A DNA stretch of 64,000 bases from Arcticimaribacter sp965277835 (GCA_965277835.1 OZ255841.1:1550001-1614000); one strand, 5' to 3'; counted from the stretch's first letter, positions 1-7,266 are shown. The notes: generated by a model not told the origin, from the letters alone. Made by a program: numbers and translations.

Positions 1-1868
1 GCTCCGACAACACTAGGCGAGTAAGAAATATTAGTATCCCCAAGGTTTTTAAGTGTCCCGTCTCTCACAAAATAGAATGCTCTGTTTTTGTTAGAACTCA
101 ATGCCATATTAGATTGCCACATCCATTGACTAGCCAATTGAATTGAAGCCTCAACTTCTAATCCAAAACGATAACTATCTCCGCTATTTGCTCTAATAGC
201 TGCACCGACATCATCCAAAGCACCCGTTAGCACTAACTGATCTTTATAGTTCATATAGTATAAATTTGCCTGAAACTGTACTTTGTCTTTTTTATAACGC
301 CAGCCCATCTCAAAGTCATTTAAAATTTCGGGCTTAGGCTTACCATTTTCATAATCACTGCGATTAGGTTCGCGTTGTGCTTTTGCATAAGAAATATAAT
401 AGCGTGAGGCTTCCGAGGCTCTATATGTTATCCCTATTTTAGGATTAAAAAAAGAAAGTTTATCTTCTACATTAATTGGGTTAGGTCCTTTTACTGTACC
501 GTTTGTGTTATAATCTATAGTGCGATACTGGAGGTCGGCATAAACAATCCATTTATCTCCAAAACGATGTGTCGCTTTTGCATATAAATTGAAATCATTT
601 TTTTTTGCATTACTCTCATAAAAACGATGGTTAGGCATTGCATTGCTTGCGTATTGTGCCCATATTAAAGTTCCAAAATGATCTCCATTATAAACACTAT
701 AAGACCCTCCAAAAACAGCGTTGAGTTGTTCACTATTATAATTTGCCGAAAAAGTCCCTACATAAAAATTATTGTCTAGCCATTTTCTGCTTATGTTTTC
801 GGTTGTGTTTATGGTAGTGCTTGCAAGAGTAAGAGGCTCTATTTGTAAATAACTAAAATTTACTTCGCTCCCAAAAGTTACATTCTGAGTATTCCAAAGG
901 TCGTAGTATTCTTCGAAATACCCTTTCCCTCTAGTATAATTAAACCCTATATTTGAAGACCATCTTGAGCCATATTGCTGTATCCAATGAAACTGAAAAT
1001 GATTTTGCTCATAATTATCAACCTGATTGTCATAAAAACTTAAAAACTTTCCGTTATCATCATATATTATACCCGCAGGGTTATAACGTCTATTTGTTTT
1101 TAGTTTTTCTGCATCTATTCCATACCAAGATTGATATGTGATTTCTTTACCTCCAAAAAGAAGCGCTTTAATAAGTGTATTCTCATCTTGAAATATCCCT
1201 TGAAAAAAATAAGATTTTAAATTAGATGACGCTCTATCAATATACCCTTCAGAGGTTATGGCTGCTACCCTTCCCGAAAACTCAAAATGGTCTAACATTC
1301 CTGTTGAAAATTTAATCGTGTTTTTAAACGTATTGAAACTCCCAAGGCTACTTGCTATTTCGGCAAAAGGGTTTGGTGATACCCCGTCGGTTTGTAAATT
1401 TAAACTTGCTCCAAAAGCCCCAGCACCATTAGTAGAAGTACCTACTCCGCGTTGTAACTGTATGCTCTCAACCGAAGATGTAAAATCGGGTAAATTTACC
1501 CAAAATGTTCCTTGAGATTCTGCATCGTTATAGGGTATGCCGTTAATTGTAACATTTACTCTAGTCGCATCGCTCCCTCGAACCCGAATACCTGTATAAC
1601 CAATCCCAGCACCTGCGTCGCTCGTAGTAACTACAGCTGGCAAAAAATTTAATAATATCGGTAAGTCTTGTCCTAGGTTACGCTCTTTTAAATCTTCTGC
1701 CTCCACTTCGGAAAACGTAAGAGGTTGATTTTCATTTACGCGCAAAGCTGTTAAACGAACTTCTTCAAGGCTAATTAAAGGAGACACTAAGGAGTCTGAA
1801 ACATGTTCTTGCTGTGCAAAAAGAATCGCCGAGCCAGCCAACCAAACATAAAAAATATATCTCTTCAT
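1..1868 (-). CDS. TonB-dependent outer-membrane receptor, candidate thiamine receptor (3' end off window)
   Basis: An open frame of 622 codons runs to the left edge without a stop, so the C-terminal barrel is incomplete. It starts MKRYIFYVWLAGSAILFAQQ, a typical signal peptide. A TonB-box-like stretch (SLEEVRLTALR, near residue 33) follows, then a plug domain (near 55-165: LPAVVTTSDAGAG, GIRVRGSDATRVNVTINGIP, VESIQLQRGVGTSTNGAGAF) and beta-barrel sequence with alternating aromatic strands. There is no N-terminal carboxypeptidase-like domain, so it is not SusC-like. The leader carries a TPP riboswitch, which in Bacteroidota marks thiamine outer-membrane receptors. Substrate assignment is inferred from that leader and the YkoF-like gene nearby; the receptor family is clear from sequence. 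Confidence 0.93.
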   Translation of the reverse strand, partial: MKRYIFYVWLAGSAILFAQQEHVSDSLVSPLISLEEVRLTALRVNENQPLTFSEVEAEDLKERNLGQDLPILLNFLPAVVTTSDAGAGIGYTGIRVRGSDATRVNVTINGIPYNDAESQGTFWVNLPDFTSSVESIQLQRGVGTSTNGAGAFGASLNLQTDGVSPNPFAEIASSLGSFNTFKNTIKFSTGMLDHFEFSGRVAAITSEGYIDRASSNLKSYFFQGIFQDENTLIKALLFGGKEITYQSWYGIDAEKLKTNRRYNPAGIIYDDNGKFLSFYDNQVDNYEQNHFQFHWIQQYGSRWSSNIGFNYTRGKGYFEEYYDLWNTQNVTFGSEVNFSYLQIEPLTLASTTINTTENISRKWLDNNFYVGTFSANYNSEQLNAVFGGSYSVYNGDHFGTLIWAQYASNAMPNHRFYESNAKKNDFNLYAKATHRFGDKWIVYADLQYRTIDYNTNGTVKGPNPINVEDKLSFFNPKIGITYRASEASRYYISYAKAQREPNRSDYENGKPKPEILNDFEMGWRYKKDKVQFQANLYYMNYKDQLVLTGALDDVGAAIRANSGDSYRFGLEVEASIQLASQWMWQSNMALSSNKNRAFYFVRDGTLKNLGDTNISYSPSVVG

Positions 1869-1921
1869 TTTTTAAACTTTTAAAAATAAAGGGGTATTAT
1901 TCTTTGTTAGTTATTAAATCT

Positions 1922-1999
1922 ATTTCCCTTAACAGCATTATCTGTTCAGGTTCATAGGGTATAATCTCAGCTCGTTTTTTTAGAGCACCCCTTTTTTGA
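1922..1999 (-). promoter_or_regulatory. TPP riboswitch (THI element)
   Basis: On the minus strand the leader of the TonB receptor carries the conserved THI-box blocks in order: GGGGTGCT (1991-1984), a short GCTC/GAGC stem with an A-rich loop, GCTGAGA (1971-1965), ACCC (1960-1957), then ACCTGAACAGATAATGCTG and AAGGGAA ending near 1924. The ACAG/CTGT stem around ATAATG is intact. These are the signature bases of the thiamine pyrophosphate aptamer. It lies 54 nt upstream of the receptor start codon. A segment at 1888-1896 (TACCCCTTT in the RNA) can pair with the aptamer 5' strand and may be part of the expression platform. Confidence 0.96.
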
Positions 2000-2006
2000 G
2001 AAGCCA

Positions 2007-2036
2007 CAAAATTACTTCATATTTTTATTCAAACCA
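2007..2036 (-). promoter_or_regulatory. promoter of the riboswitch/TonB receptor transcript
   Basis: On the minus strand a -7 box TAATTTTG (2014-2007) matches the Bacteroidota TAnnTTTG consensus. TTTG at 2033-2030, or the adjoining TTGG, serves as the -33 element. The expected start of transcription, near 2000, falls just before the first conserved base of the TPP aptamer, which supports the assignment. Confidence 0.7.
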
Positions 2037-2414
2037 ATTATTAATCGGTTTTATGAAAATAAAACCATGTTGACTACAAATTGTTTAGCTAATTATCAAT
2101 GCGTATAAGTAATGGTAATAGACAGTAGCCAAACCAACGACTTGCCCAATCATATTACTTATAACAACCTACGTCTTAAAAAAACATAAGTCAAGCTACT
2201 AGGGGAGGTTTTGCTTGCAATGGTATTGCAATAAGAATGTTTGTCGAATGATTACCTTATTTACTATACCTAACTATATAGCTTATTTATGTTTTATTTG
2301 ATAGTTTTAAAGCGAAGACGTATTGGAAATTATGAAATACAAATTATAAAACAATGGTGAAATAAATAGATTTAAATTTATTAATTAAATTGATTTAAAA
2401 TTATTAAAAAACTG

Positions 2415-2468
2415 GATTATTAAAAAATGGAGAAAAAATAGGTTATTAAAAAATAAAGAAAAAATAGG
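2415..2468. repeat. two imperfect tandem copies of an A-rich 25-27 bp unit
   Basis: Two consecutive units of the form GG(A/T)TATTAAAAAAT...GAAAAAATA lie directly before the promoter of the 131-aa gene. Apart from this, the riboswitch and the two promoters, nothing was seen in the 645-bp gap 1869-2513, which is strongly AT-rich. Confidence 0.5.
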
Positions 2469-2494
2469 TTGTGTTAATATTTTTAATATATTTG
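2469..2494 (+). promoter_or_regulatory. promoter of the 131-aa gene
   Basis: TTG at 2469-2471 and a perfect TATATTTG (-7, 2487-2494) precede the ATG at 2514 by 19 nt, the usual Bacteroidota arrangement. Confidence 0.6.
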
Positions 2495-2513
2495 TGAAAT
2501 AAATTTTATAAAA

Positions 2514-2909
2514 ATGAATATTGTTTTTTTTAAACCGAAGAAAGAAAACGAAAGTATTAAAGTTACAATTCAAAAAACTGGCAAACTAGGGTTTTCTAAA
2601 GGAGCGTCTAAATTACTAGATTTAGAAAATAATAAATATTGTAAAATAGGGAGGCTAGATAAAGACATAGGAAACGATATATTATATATGGGAGTGTCTA
2701 AAGGAGAAGATGAACATGCTTACAAAATAAGCAAAGCTGGAAATTATTATTATATAAAAGCTAGATTACTGCTTGAAGAATTGGGAATTGACTATAAAAA
2801 CAAGAGCTTAACAGTTATATATGACATAAGCGAAGAAAAAATTGAAAACCTAATTTATTTCAAACTAATAAAAAGAGTAATCGAAAAAACAAAAGCCAAA
2901 CAGGTATAA
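2514..2909 (+). CDS. hypothetical protein, 131 aa
   Basis: No family recognised. It is a soluble, lysine-rich protein without signal peptide or membrane segment. The N-terminal half contains IQKTGKLGFSKGASKLLDL, whose hydrophobic/charged alternation suggests a small beta-rich fold. The C-terminus (EEKIENLIYFKLIKRVIEKT) looks helical and basic. It has its own consensus promoter and stands alone between the divergent TonB receptor and the 51-aa gene. The very A-rich codon use and preceding A-rich repeats differ somewhat from the housekeeping genes, so recent acquisition is possible but unproven. Confidence 0.7.
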   Translation: MNIVFFKPKKENESIKVTIQKTGKLGFSKGASKLLDLENNKYCKIGRLDKDIGNDILYMGVSKGEDEHAYKISKAGNYYYIKARLLLEELGIDYKNKSLTVIYDISEEKIENLIYFKLIKRVIEKTKAKQV

Positions 2910-2934
2910 AGAAGGTCTGTTTGACTCTTGTGTG

Positions 2935-2991
2935 TTAACTATAAAAATATAGTATTTATACGCAAAACGAAAATACAATTTTTATAGTTAA
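2935..2991 (+). other. 14-bp perfect inverted repeat with a competing internal hairpin
   Basis: TTAACTATAAAAAT (2935-2948) is perfectly repeated in inverse orientation at 2978-2991 with a 29-nt loop. The left arm can instead form a local hairpin ACTATA/TATAGT at 2938-2953. The two structures exclude each other. It lies between the 131-aa gene and the 51-aa gene and has no T-tract, so it is not an ordinary terminator. AT-richness makes chance pairing possible. Confidence 0.45.
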
Positions 2992-3036
2992 TACCCAAGT
3001 TATAAGTCTTCTAAGTTTAATTTATTTATTTTTAAT

Positions 3037-3192
3037 ATGAATAATACAGGCGAAAAATGCCCACAAAGTGGAGTTTACAGATGTTCTAAACATTCTGCAA
3101 ACGAAATACCTCTTTCTAAAGGAGAAACTTTCCCTCCTTGCAGTTGGGGTGGTGGACATGGAACAAATTGGGTGTTAGTAAGAAAAGCTTAA
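3037..3192 (+). CDS. 51-aa small Cys-containing protein, YjzC-like
   Basis: A short gene of 51 codons, ATG 3037 to TAA 3190-3192. The pattern CPxSGxYRC at the start, PPCSWGGGHGTNW in the second half and a WVLVRKA tail matches a widespread family of about 50-60-residue proteins annotated as YjzC-like or as zinc-ribbon-like. Cysteines at residues 8, 18 and 34, with histidines at 21 and 42, could bind metal. Function is unknown in this family. It is followed 15 nt later by a strong intrinsic terminator, which supports it being an expressed single-gene unit. Recognition is from memory of the motif, not from a search. Confidence 0.8.
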   Translation: MNNTGEKCPQSGVYRCSKHSANEIPLSKGETFPPCSWGGGHGTNWVLVRKA

Positions 3193-3207
3193 CATCCTAA
3201 AACAACA

Positions 3208-3242
3208 AGTGTTGGTGAACAATAGTAGCCAACACTTTTTTT
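3208..3242 (+). terminator. Rho-independent terminator of the 51-aa gene
   Basis: A perfect 8-bp stem AGTGTTGG (3208-3215) / CCAACACT (3229-3236) with a 13-nt loop is followed by six T (3237-3242). Confidence 0.88.
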
Positions 3243-3341
3243 AAAGAATTATTAATTTGGAGAATCCTCACAACTCATGGTGTTTTTACAAAAAAAATCT
3301 TGTTTTAAACCTTTTTGAAATATCAAAATAACGACACATTA

Positions 3342-3377
3342 AACCCAATCTATATTAATATAGATTGGGTTTTTTAT
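3342..3377. terminator. perfect 30-bp palindrome, bidirectional terminator
   Basis: AACCCAATCTATAT (3342-3355) is the exact reverse complement of the half to 3371; the full 30 bases are self-complementary around TTAA. T6 follows on the plus strand and TTTAAT on the minus strand. It sits 37 bp beyond the stop of the minus-strand NadR-like gene and behind the plus-strand unit, so it probably serves mainly the former and insulates both. Confidence 0.8.
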
Positions 3378-3413
3378 TTGTCTTTTATAATATAGGTTTA
3401 TTCAAAGCCCCTA

Positions 3414-3983
3414 CTAAATTTTTATTCTTTTGCTGATACTTGCAATTGCTTGTTTTTTTCGAGTGTCTCTATCTCCTTCTATAAACACATAAGGTAAATT
3501 AAGTGTCTCTAGTGTATCTCTAAAATAATTGAGCATTTCTTGTCGTTTGTTGGGGCGGTCACGCAAATCATCCGCCTGCCACGGAACATCTACCCCAGTG
3601 AGTAAATAAAGGTCATAATGAACATGATTTATCATTTTCTCTATACGCTTGTCACAATAACCATCAAAATGAGTTTCAGACCAAATCTTAGTTACTACAA
3701 TATTAGTATCACAAAAAAGAATTCGGTTAGCGTTCTTCAATTGTTCGTTTTCTAATTTCATTTGCCCTTGAGCAATAATAATTAAATCTTCGAGGGTACA
3801 TATTTGCTTGTGCTTATCCCACTTTTGCTGTAAAAAATCGCGTGCAAACTCAGGAACCCATACCGTATTATAATGCGCGACGAGGTCTTTACATAAGGTC
3901 GTTTTTCCTGTGCTTTCTGGACCAAACAGAACTACTCGTTTCAATACGCTATCTTCTTGATGGAATATTTTTCCTGCCTCCAC
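3414..3983 (-). CDS. NadR-like AAA ATPase / ribosylnicotinamide kinase-type protein
   Basis: A 189-aa P-loop protein resembling the C-terminal kinase domain of NadR (AAA_28 family). Visible are Walker A GPESTGKTT (residues 21-29), EFARDFL, FCDTNIVV and LTGVDVPWQADDLRDRP, the lid/substrate region of this family. In NadR this domain phosphorylates nicotinamide riboside. In many Bacteroidota the stand-alone form sits beside pnuC/pnuT transporters and thiamine genes, so the substrate could be nicotinamide riboside or a thiamine-related compound. Here it follows the YkoF-like thiamine-binding gene by 59 nt on the same strand. No PnuC-type transporter is visible in the window. Family assignment is firm; substrate is not. 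Confidence 0.85.
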   Translation of the reverse strand: MEAGKIFHQEDSVLKRVVLFGPESTGKTTLCKDLVAHYNTVWVPEFARDFLQQKWDKHKQICTLEDLIIIAQGQMKLENEQLKNANRILFCDTNIVVTKIWSETHFDGYCDKRIEKMINHVHYDLYLLTGVDVPWQADDLRDRPNKRQEMLNYFRDTLETLNLPYVFIEGDRDTRKKQAIASISKRIKI

Positions 3984-4042
3984 TAAAATGCTTTATATAA
4001 TGCTACTTAAATTATTTTACCCTCATAAAGAGCATACTCTTT

Positions 4043-4303
4043 TCAAAAATCTGGTTTATACTTGCTCCTATCTCCTTTAATAATTTTTAGATTAACTACT
4101 GCAGCGTCAAGCCTGCCAAAAGAATCTTCAATTGCAGTTGTTAAAAAAGACATTAGAGGTTGTAGAGGTCCATATATTTGAGTGCTCATTGGATTCTCTA
4201 ACAACGTAAACTCAGAAGTTCTTAATGTTTTTATAAATTTTTTAATGGGTTCTTTATACTCACTTTGAAGAGGTAAAAGCGTAATTTCAATAGAAACATT
4301 CAT
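4043..4303 (-). CDS. YkoF/MTH1187-type thiamine-binding protein
   Basis: An 86-aa protein (MNVSIEITLLPLQ..., LRTSEFTLLENPMSTQIYG, ending SDRSKYKPDF-like GDRSKYKPDF). This is the single-domain form of the YkoF/MTH1187 ferredoxin-like family, whose members bind thiamine or its hydroxymethylpyrimidine moiety in the cytosol. A longer frame begins at 4342, but that would overlap the phosphopantetheinyl transferase by 35 bp. The ATG at 4303 lies 4 nt after the upstream stop codon and aligns with the family start. Translational coupling within the 4934-3414 operon is likely. With the TPP-controlled receptor nearby it supports a thiamine-salvage role. Confidence 0.87.
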   Translation of the reverse strand: MNVSIEITLLPLQSEYKEPIKKFIKTLRTSEFTLLENPMSTQIYGPLQPLMSFLTTAIEDSFGRLDAAVVNLKIIKGDRSKYKPDF

Positions 4304-4307
4304 ACTG

Positions 4308-4934
4308 CTATTTTTTTTTAGCCAAACAAAGCTGACCGTCATTTAACGAAGTGTAATATAAATAAAAAGAATATATATTCCCCAAATGATTAACTGTAGC
4401 ACTCCCTTGGGTGTCGTCTAAAGAAAAAGGGCTTACCTTAATTTGCTTTGAAAAAGAAATGCCAGGAGTGTTAATCGCTTTATAAATAGCCTCCTTTGCT
4501 GTCCAAAGGCGGGTTAAAAATTCTGTTTTTTGGCTACTGTTTTGAATAAATTTTTCGTCGTCGTGCACAAATTTAGATGTGATTTTAGAAATATTAAAAC
4601 GGTACATTTCTACATCAACCCCAACTTTTTCAGAAGAGACCACTGCCGCCGCATAGTTAAACGTATGAGATATAGAACAGTTCTTTTTAAGACCCAAATA
4701 TGGCATTCCGTTTTGATTAAATTGAAGTGCGTTTAAATTAACTCCGAGAGCTACCAAGCTTGCTCGACTGCTTAAGAACCCTAGCCGATGGGTTCTCTTT
4801 TTTTTCATTTCAAACTTTTGCTTTTCTAAAATTGGAAGGTCGATACGTTGTATTAAATCGTTTTCTCTTTCTTCAATTTTCCAAAGTGCTAAACGTGTAT
4901 CTAAACCGAAATGTAGTTCCTTGATTATAGGCAT
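4308..4934 (-). CDS. 4'-phosphopantetheinyl transferase, Sfp type
   Basis: 208 aa. It carries the hallmark blocks of the Sfp/Gsp superfamily: ISHTFNYAAAVV (near residue 88), the Mg-binding GVDVEMY, and RLWTAKEAIYKA (near 142-153) with the catalytic Glu-Lys. The enzyme transfers phosphopantetheine from CoA to acyl or peptidyl carrier proteins. No carrier-protein gene or synthase is in the window, so it is probably the general enzyme of the cell. It is the first gene of a minus-strand unit with the YkoF-like and NadR-like genes, divergent from ahcY. Confidence 0.9.
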   Translation of the reverse strand: MPIIKELHFGLDTRLALWKIEERENDLIQRIDLPILEKQKFEMKKKRTHRLGFLSSRASLVALGVNLNALQFNQNGMPYLGLKKNCSISHTFNYAAAVVSSEKVGVDVEMYRFNISKITSKFVHDDEKFIQNSSQKTEFLTRLWTAKEAIYKAINTPGISFSKQIKVSPFSLDDTQGSATVNHLGNIYSFYLYYTSLNDGQLCLAKKK

Positions 4935-4965
4935 TCTTTATTTTCAATATTATTTAGAAAATCCT

Positions 4966-4973
4966 TAATTTTG
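4966..4973 (+). promoter_or_regulatory. -7 box of ahcY
   Basis: TAATTTTG matches TAnnTTTG and lies 33 nt before the ATG at 5007. The upstream TTG frame start at 4971 would fall inside this box, so translation must begin downstream. Confidence 0.65.
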
Positions 4974-5006
4974 TGCGAATTACTTATAACAGTAAATATA
5001 AAAACT

Positions 5007-6323
5007 ATGGAACAAAAAACATCATATCTCCCTTACAAGGTAAAAGATATATCTTTAGCTGACTGGGGACGCAAAGAAATTCAACTTGCAGAAGCTGAAA
5101 TGCCTGGATTAATGGCTCTAAGAAAAGAATATGCCGGAAAACAGCCTTTAGCCGGAGCACGTATTGCAGGCTGTTTACACATGACTATTCAAACAGCTGT
5201 GCTAATTGAAACTTTAGTCGCTCTTGGTGCTGATGTAACTTGGAGTTCTTGTAATATTTTTTCAACCCAAGATCATGCTGCTGCGGCTATCGCTGCTGCT
5301 GGCATTCCTGTATATGCATGGAAAGGTCTAAGTGAAGAAGAATTTGACTGGTGTATTGAGCAAACTTTATTTTTTGGAGAAGAGCAAAAGCCTTTGAATA
5401 TGATTCTTGACGACGGTGGAGATTTAACTAACCTTGTTTTAGACCATTACCCAGAGTTGGTTGAGGGTATAAAAGGTCTGTCTGAAGAAACAACTACAGG
5501 AGTTCATCGCTTATATGATCGTATGAAAAATGGAACACTTACGCTTCCTGCAATCAATGTGAATGACTCTGTAACAAAATCGAAATTCGACAATAAATAT
5601 GGCTGTAAAGAAAGCGCTGTTGACGCTATCCGTAGAGCTACTGATGTTATGCTCGCTGGTAAAAGAGTTGTTGTTGCTGGCTATGGCGATGTAGGAAAAG
5701 GTACAGCAGCTTCTTTTAGAGGAGCAGGATCGATAGTAACAGTTACAGAAATTGATCCAATATGTGCACTCCAAGCTGCAATGGATGGGTTTGAAGTAAA
5801 AAAACTACAATCTGTAATTGCTAATGCGGATATCGTTATTACTACAACGGGTAATAAAGATATTATAGTGTCAGAGTCTTTTCTTAAAATGAAAGACAAA
5901 GCCATTGTTTGTAATATTGGTCATTTTGATAATGAAATTGATATGGCATGGTTAAATAATACTTATGGCGCTTCTAAAGTAGAAATTAAACCGCAAGTAG
6001 ATAAATATACTCTTGAAGGAGGAAAAGAAATTATTGTATTAGCAGAAGGTAGGCTAGTTAATTTAGGATGTGCTACGGGTCACCCTAGTTTTGTTATGAG
6101 TAATTCCTTTACAAATCAAACTCTTGCTCAATTAGAGCTTTGGAACAATACGGCACAATACGAAAATAAAGTGTATATGCTTCCTAAGCATTTAGATGAG
6201 AAAGTTGCCGCATTACACCTTTTACACCTAGGGGTTGAATTAGAAACGCTTTCGCAAGATCAAGCTAAATATATTGGAGTAACAGTAGAAGGGCCTTATA
6301 AACCTGAGTATTATAGATACTAA
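5007..6323 (+). CDS. ahcY: adenosylhomocysteinase
   Basis: 438 aa from ATG 5007 (MEQKTSYLPYKVKDISLADW). It hydrolyses S-adenosylhomocysteine to adenosine and homocysteine with bound NAD. Visible are GCLHMTIQTAVLIETL, the substrate-side SSCNIFSTQDHAAAA, the NAD-binding VVAGYGDVGKG (near residue 222), NIGHFDNEID, and the conserved C-terminus GPYKPEYYRY. The open frame extends 12 codons upstream, but that part overlaps the promoter. A strong terminator follows. Monocistronic housekeeping gene. Confidence 0.98.
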   Translation: MEQKTSYLPYKVKDISLADWGRKEIQLAEAEMPGLMALRKEYAGKQPLAGARIAGCLHMTIQTAVLIETLVALGADVTWSSCNIFSTQDHAAAAIAAAGIPVYAWKGLSEEEFDWCIEQTLFFGEEQKPLNMILDDGGDLTNLVLDHYPELVEGIKGLSEETTTGVHRLYDRMKNGTLTLPAINVNDSVTKSKFDNKYGCKESAVDAIRRATDVMLAGKRVVVAGYGDVGKGTAASFRGAGSIVTVTEIDPICALQAAMDGFEVKKLQSVIANADIVITTTGNKDIIVSESFLKMKDKAIVCNIGHFDNEIDMAWLNNTYGASKVEIKPQVDKYTLEGGKEIIVLAEGRLVNLGCATGHPSFVMSNSFTNQTLAQLELWNNTAQYENKVYMLPKHLDEKVAALHLLHLGVELETLSQDQAKYIGVTVEGPYKPEYYRY

Positions 6324-6341
6324 ACGAACTCTATTGAAAAT

Positions 6342-6371
6342 AAAAAATCCCGCTAAATAGCGGGATTTTTT
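6342..6371. terminator. bidirectional terminator between ahcY and rpmA
   Basis: AAAAAATCCCGCTA / TAGCGGGATTTTTT form a perfect stem around a 2-nt centre, with A- and T-tracts on both sides. It serves ahcY (+) and the rplU-rpmA operon (-). Confidence 0.93.
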
Positions 6372-6391
6372 ATTTTGTTATAAATGCTTTT

Positions 6392-6652
6392 TTATGCTTC
6401 AAAAGGAACAATAGAAACATATGATTTATTATTTCTCTTTTTAGTAAACTGTACTAAGCCATCTATCTTAGCGTGTAACGTATGATCTTTACCTAAGTAT
6501 ACATTTTCACCTGGATTATGTGCTGTCCCTCTTTGGCGAATAATAATATTCCCTGCTTTAGCTGCTTGTCCTCCAAAGATTTTTACTCCAAGTCGTTTCG
6601 ATTCCGATTCTCTACCGTTTTTCGAGCTTCCTACTCCTTTTTTATGAGCCAT
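6392..6652 (-). CDS. rpmA: 50S ribosomal protein L27
   Basis: 86 aa, MAHKKGVGSSKNGRESESKR with the conserved GTxxHPGxNVxxGKDHTL-type block (GTAHNPGENVYLGKDHTL). L27 reaches the peptidyl-transferase centre with its N-terminus. It follows rplU by 20 nt in the usual rplU-rpmA operon. There is no N-terminal Firmicutes-type extension: the protein starts directly with AHKKG. Confidence 0.98.
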   Translation of the reverse strand: MAHKKGVGSSKNGRESESKRLGVKIFGGQAAKAGNIIIRQRGTAHNPGENVYLGKDHTLHAKIDGLVQFTKKRNNKSYVSIVPFEA

Positions 6653-6672
6653 AACTTTATATGTTTAAAATT

Positions 6673-7212
6673 TTATTTAGTGTCTAATGCTGCAATTAAA
6701 TCTGCTTTTTTCATAGCAGAAATACCTGTAATCCCTTTAGCTTTAGCCAGTTCTTTTAATTCAGCTACTGTTTTACCAGTCAAGTCAACTTTTTCAGAGG
6801 CTACAGCCTTTTTAGGTGCCTCCTTCTTTTGAGTTTTTGTTTTAACTACCTCTTTTTTAGAATCTTCTGCTTTTTGAGACTGTGCTTTGTTAGAGCCTCC
6901 CTTTTCTGAAATATTTTGAACTAAAATTTCGGTTAAAGACTGTCGGTGTCCATTTTTAACTCTATAGCCTTTTCTTCTTTTTTTCTTAAAAACAATTACT
7001 TTATCGTCTTTAAAGTGCTTTAATACTTTTGCCTCAACAGAAGCTCCAGTAATAGCTGGAGCGCCAATAGTTACTTTAGTACCATCATCTAAAAGATAAA
7101 CTTTGTCAAAAGAAATTTTACTTCCTTCTTCTTCTTGTAAACGATGTACATAAACTTTTTGGTCTTTCGCAACTTTAAATTGCTGCCCTGCTATCTCTAC
7201 GATTGCATACAT
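6673..7212 (-). CDS. rplU: 50S ribosomal protein L21 with C-terminal SAP/Rho-N-like extension
   Basis: 179 aa against about 103 for the E. coli protein. Residues 1-105 are standard L21 (MYAIVEIAGQQFKVAK..., KKKRRKGYRVKNGHRQ). Residues about 106-148 are a charged Lys/Glu/Ala linker. Residues about 150-177 (VAELKELAKAKGITGISAMKKADLI...) resemble a SAP/Rho-N helix-extended-helix nucleic-acid-binding motif. Extensions of this kind occur in Bacteroidota L21; their function is unclear. It heads the rplU-rpmA operon and has a textbook promoter. Confidence 0.97.
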   Translation of the reverse strand: MYAIVEIAGQQFKVAKDQKVYVHRLQEEEGSKISFDKVYLLDDGTKVTIGAPAITGASVEAKVLKHFKDDKVIVFKKKRRKGYRVKNGHRQSLTEILVQNISEKGGSNKAQSQKAEDSKKEVVKTKTQKKEAPKKAVASEKVDLTGKTVAELKELAKAKGITGISAMKKADLIAALDTK

Positions 7213-7235
7213 GTTATTATACTTTTTTTGGACTG

Positions 7236-7266
7236 CAAATTTACTGTTTTATTATTGATAACCAAA
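7236..7266 (-). promoter_or_regulatory. rplU promoter
   Basis: On the minus strand TTTG (-33, 7266-7263) is followed after 19 nt by TAAATTTG (-7, 7243-7236). The ATG of rplU is 23 nt further. This is the clearest sigma-ABfr-type promoter in the window. Confidence 0.82.

Noticed and set aside
953..1515. Plus-strand ORFs of 62 and 85 codons
   Set aside because: They lie fully inside the minus-strand TonB receptor, whose translation shows clear family motifs throughout.
2101..2400. Short inverted and direct repeats such as TTGCAA copies in the gap
   Set aside because: Too short and AT-rich to separate from chance.
2385..2573. Minus-strand 62-codon ORF
   Set aside because: Made of Phe/Asn-rich low-complexity sequence from the A-rich repeats; overlaps the promoter and start of the 131-aa gene.
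4304..4342. Extended start of the YkoF-like gene (99 aa)
   Set aside because: It would overlap the phosphopantetheinyl transferase; ATG 4303 fits the family N-terminus and follows the upstream stop by 4 nt.
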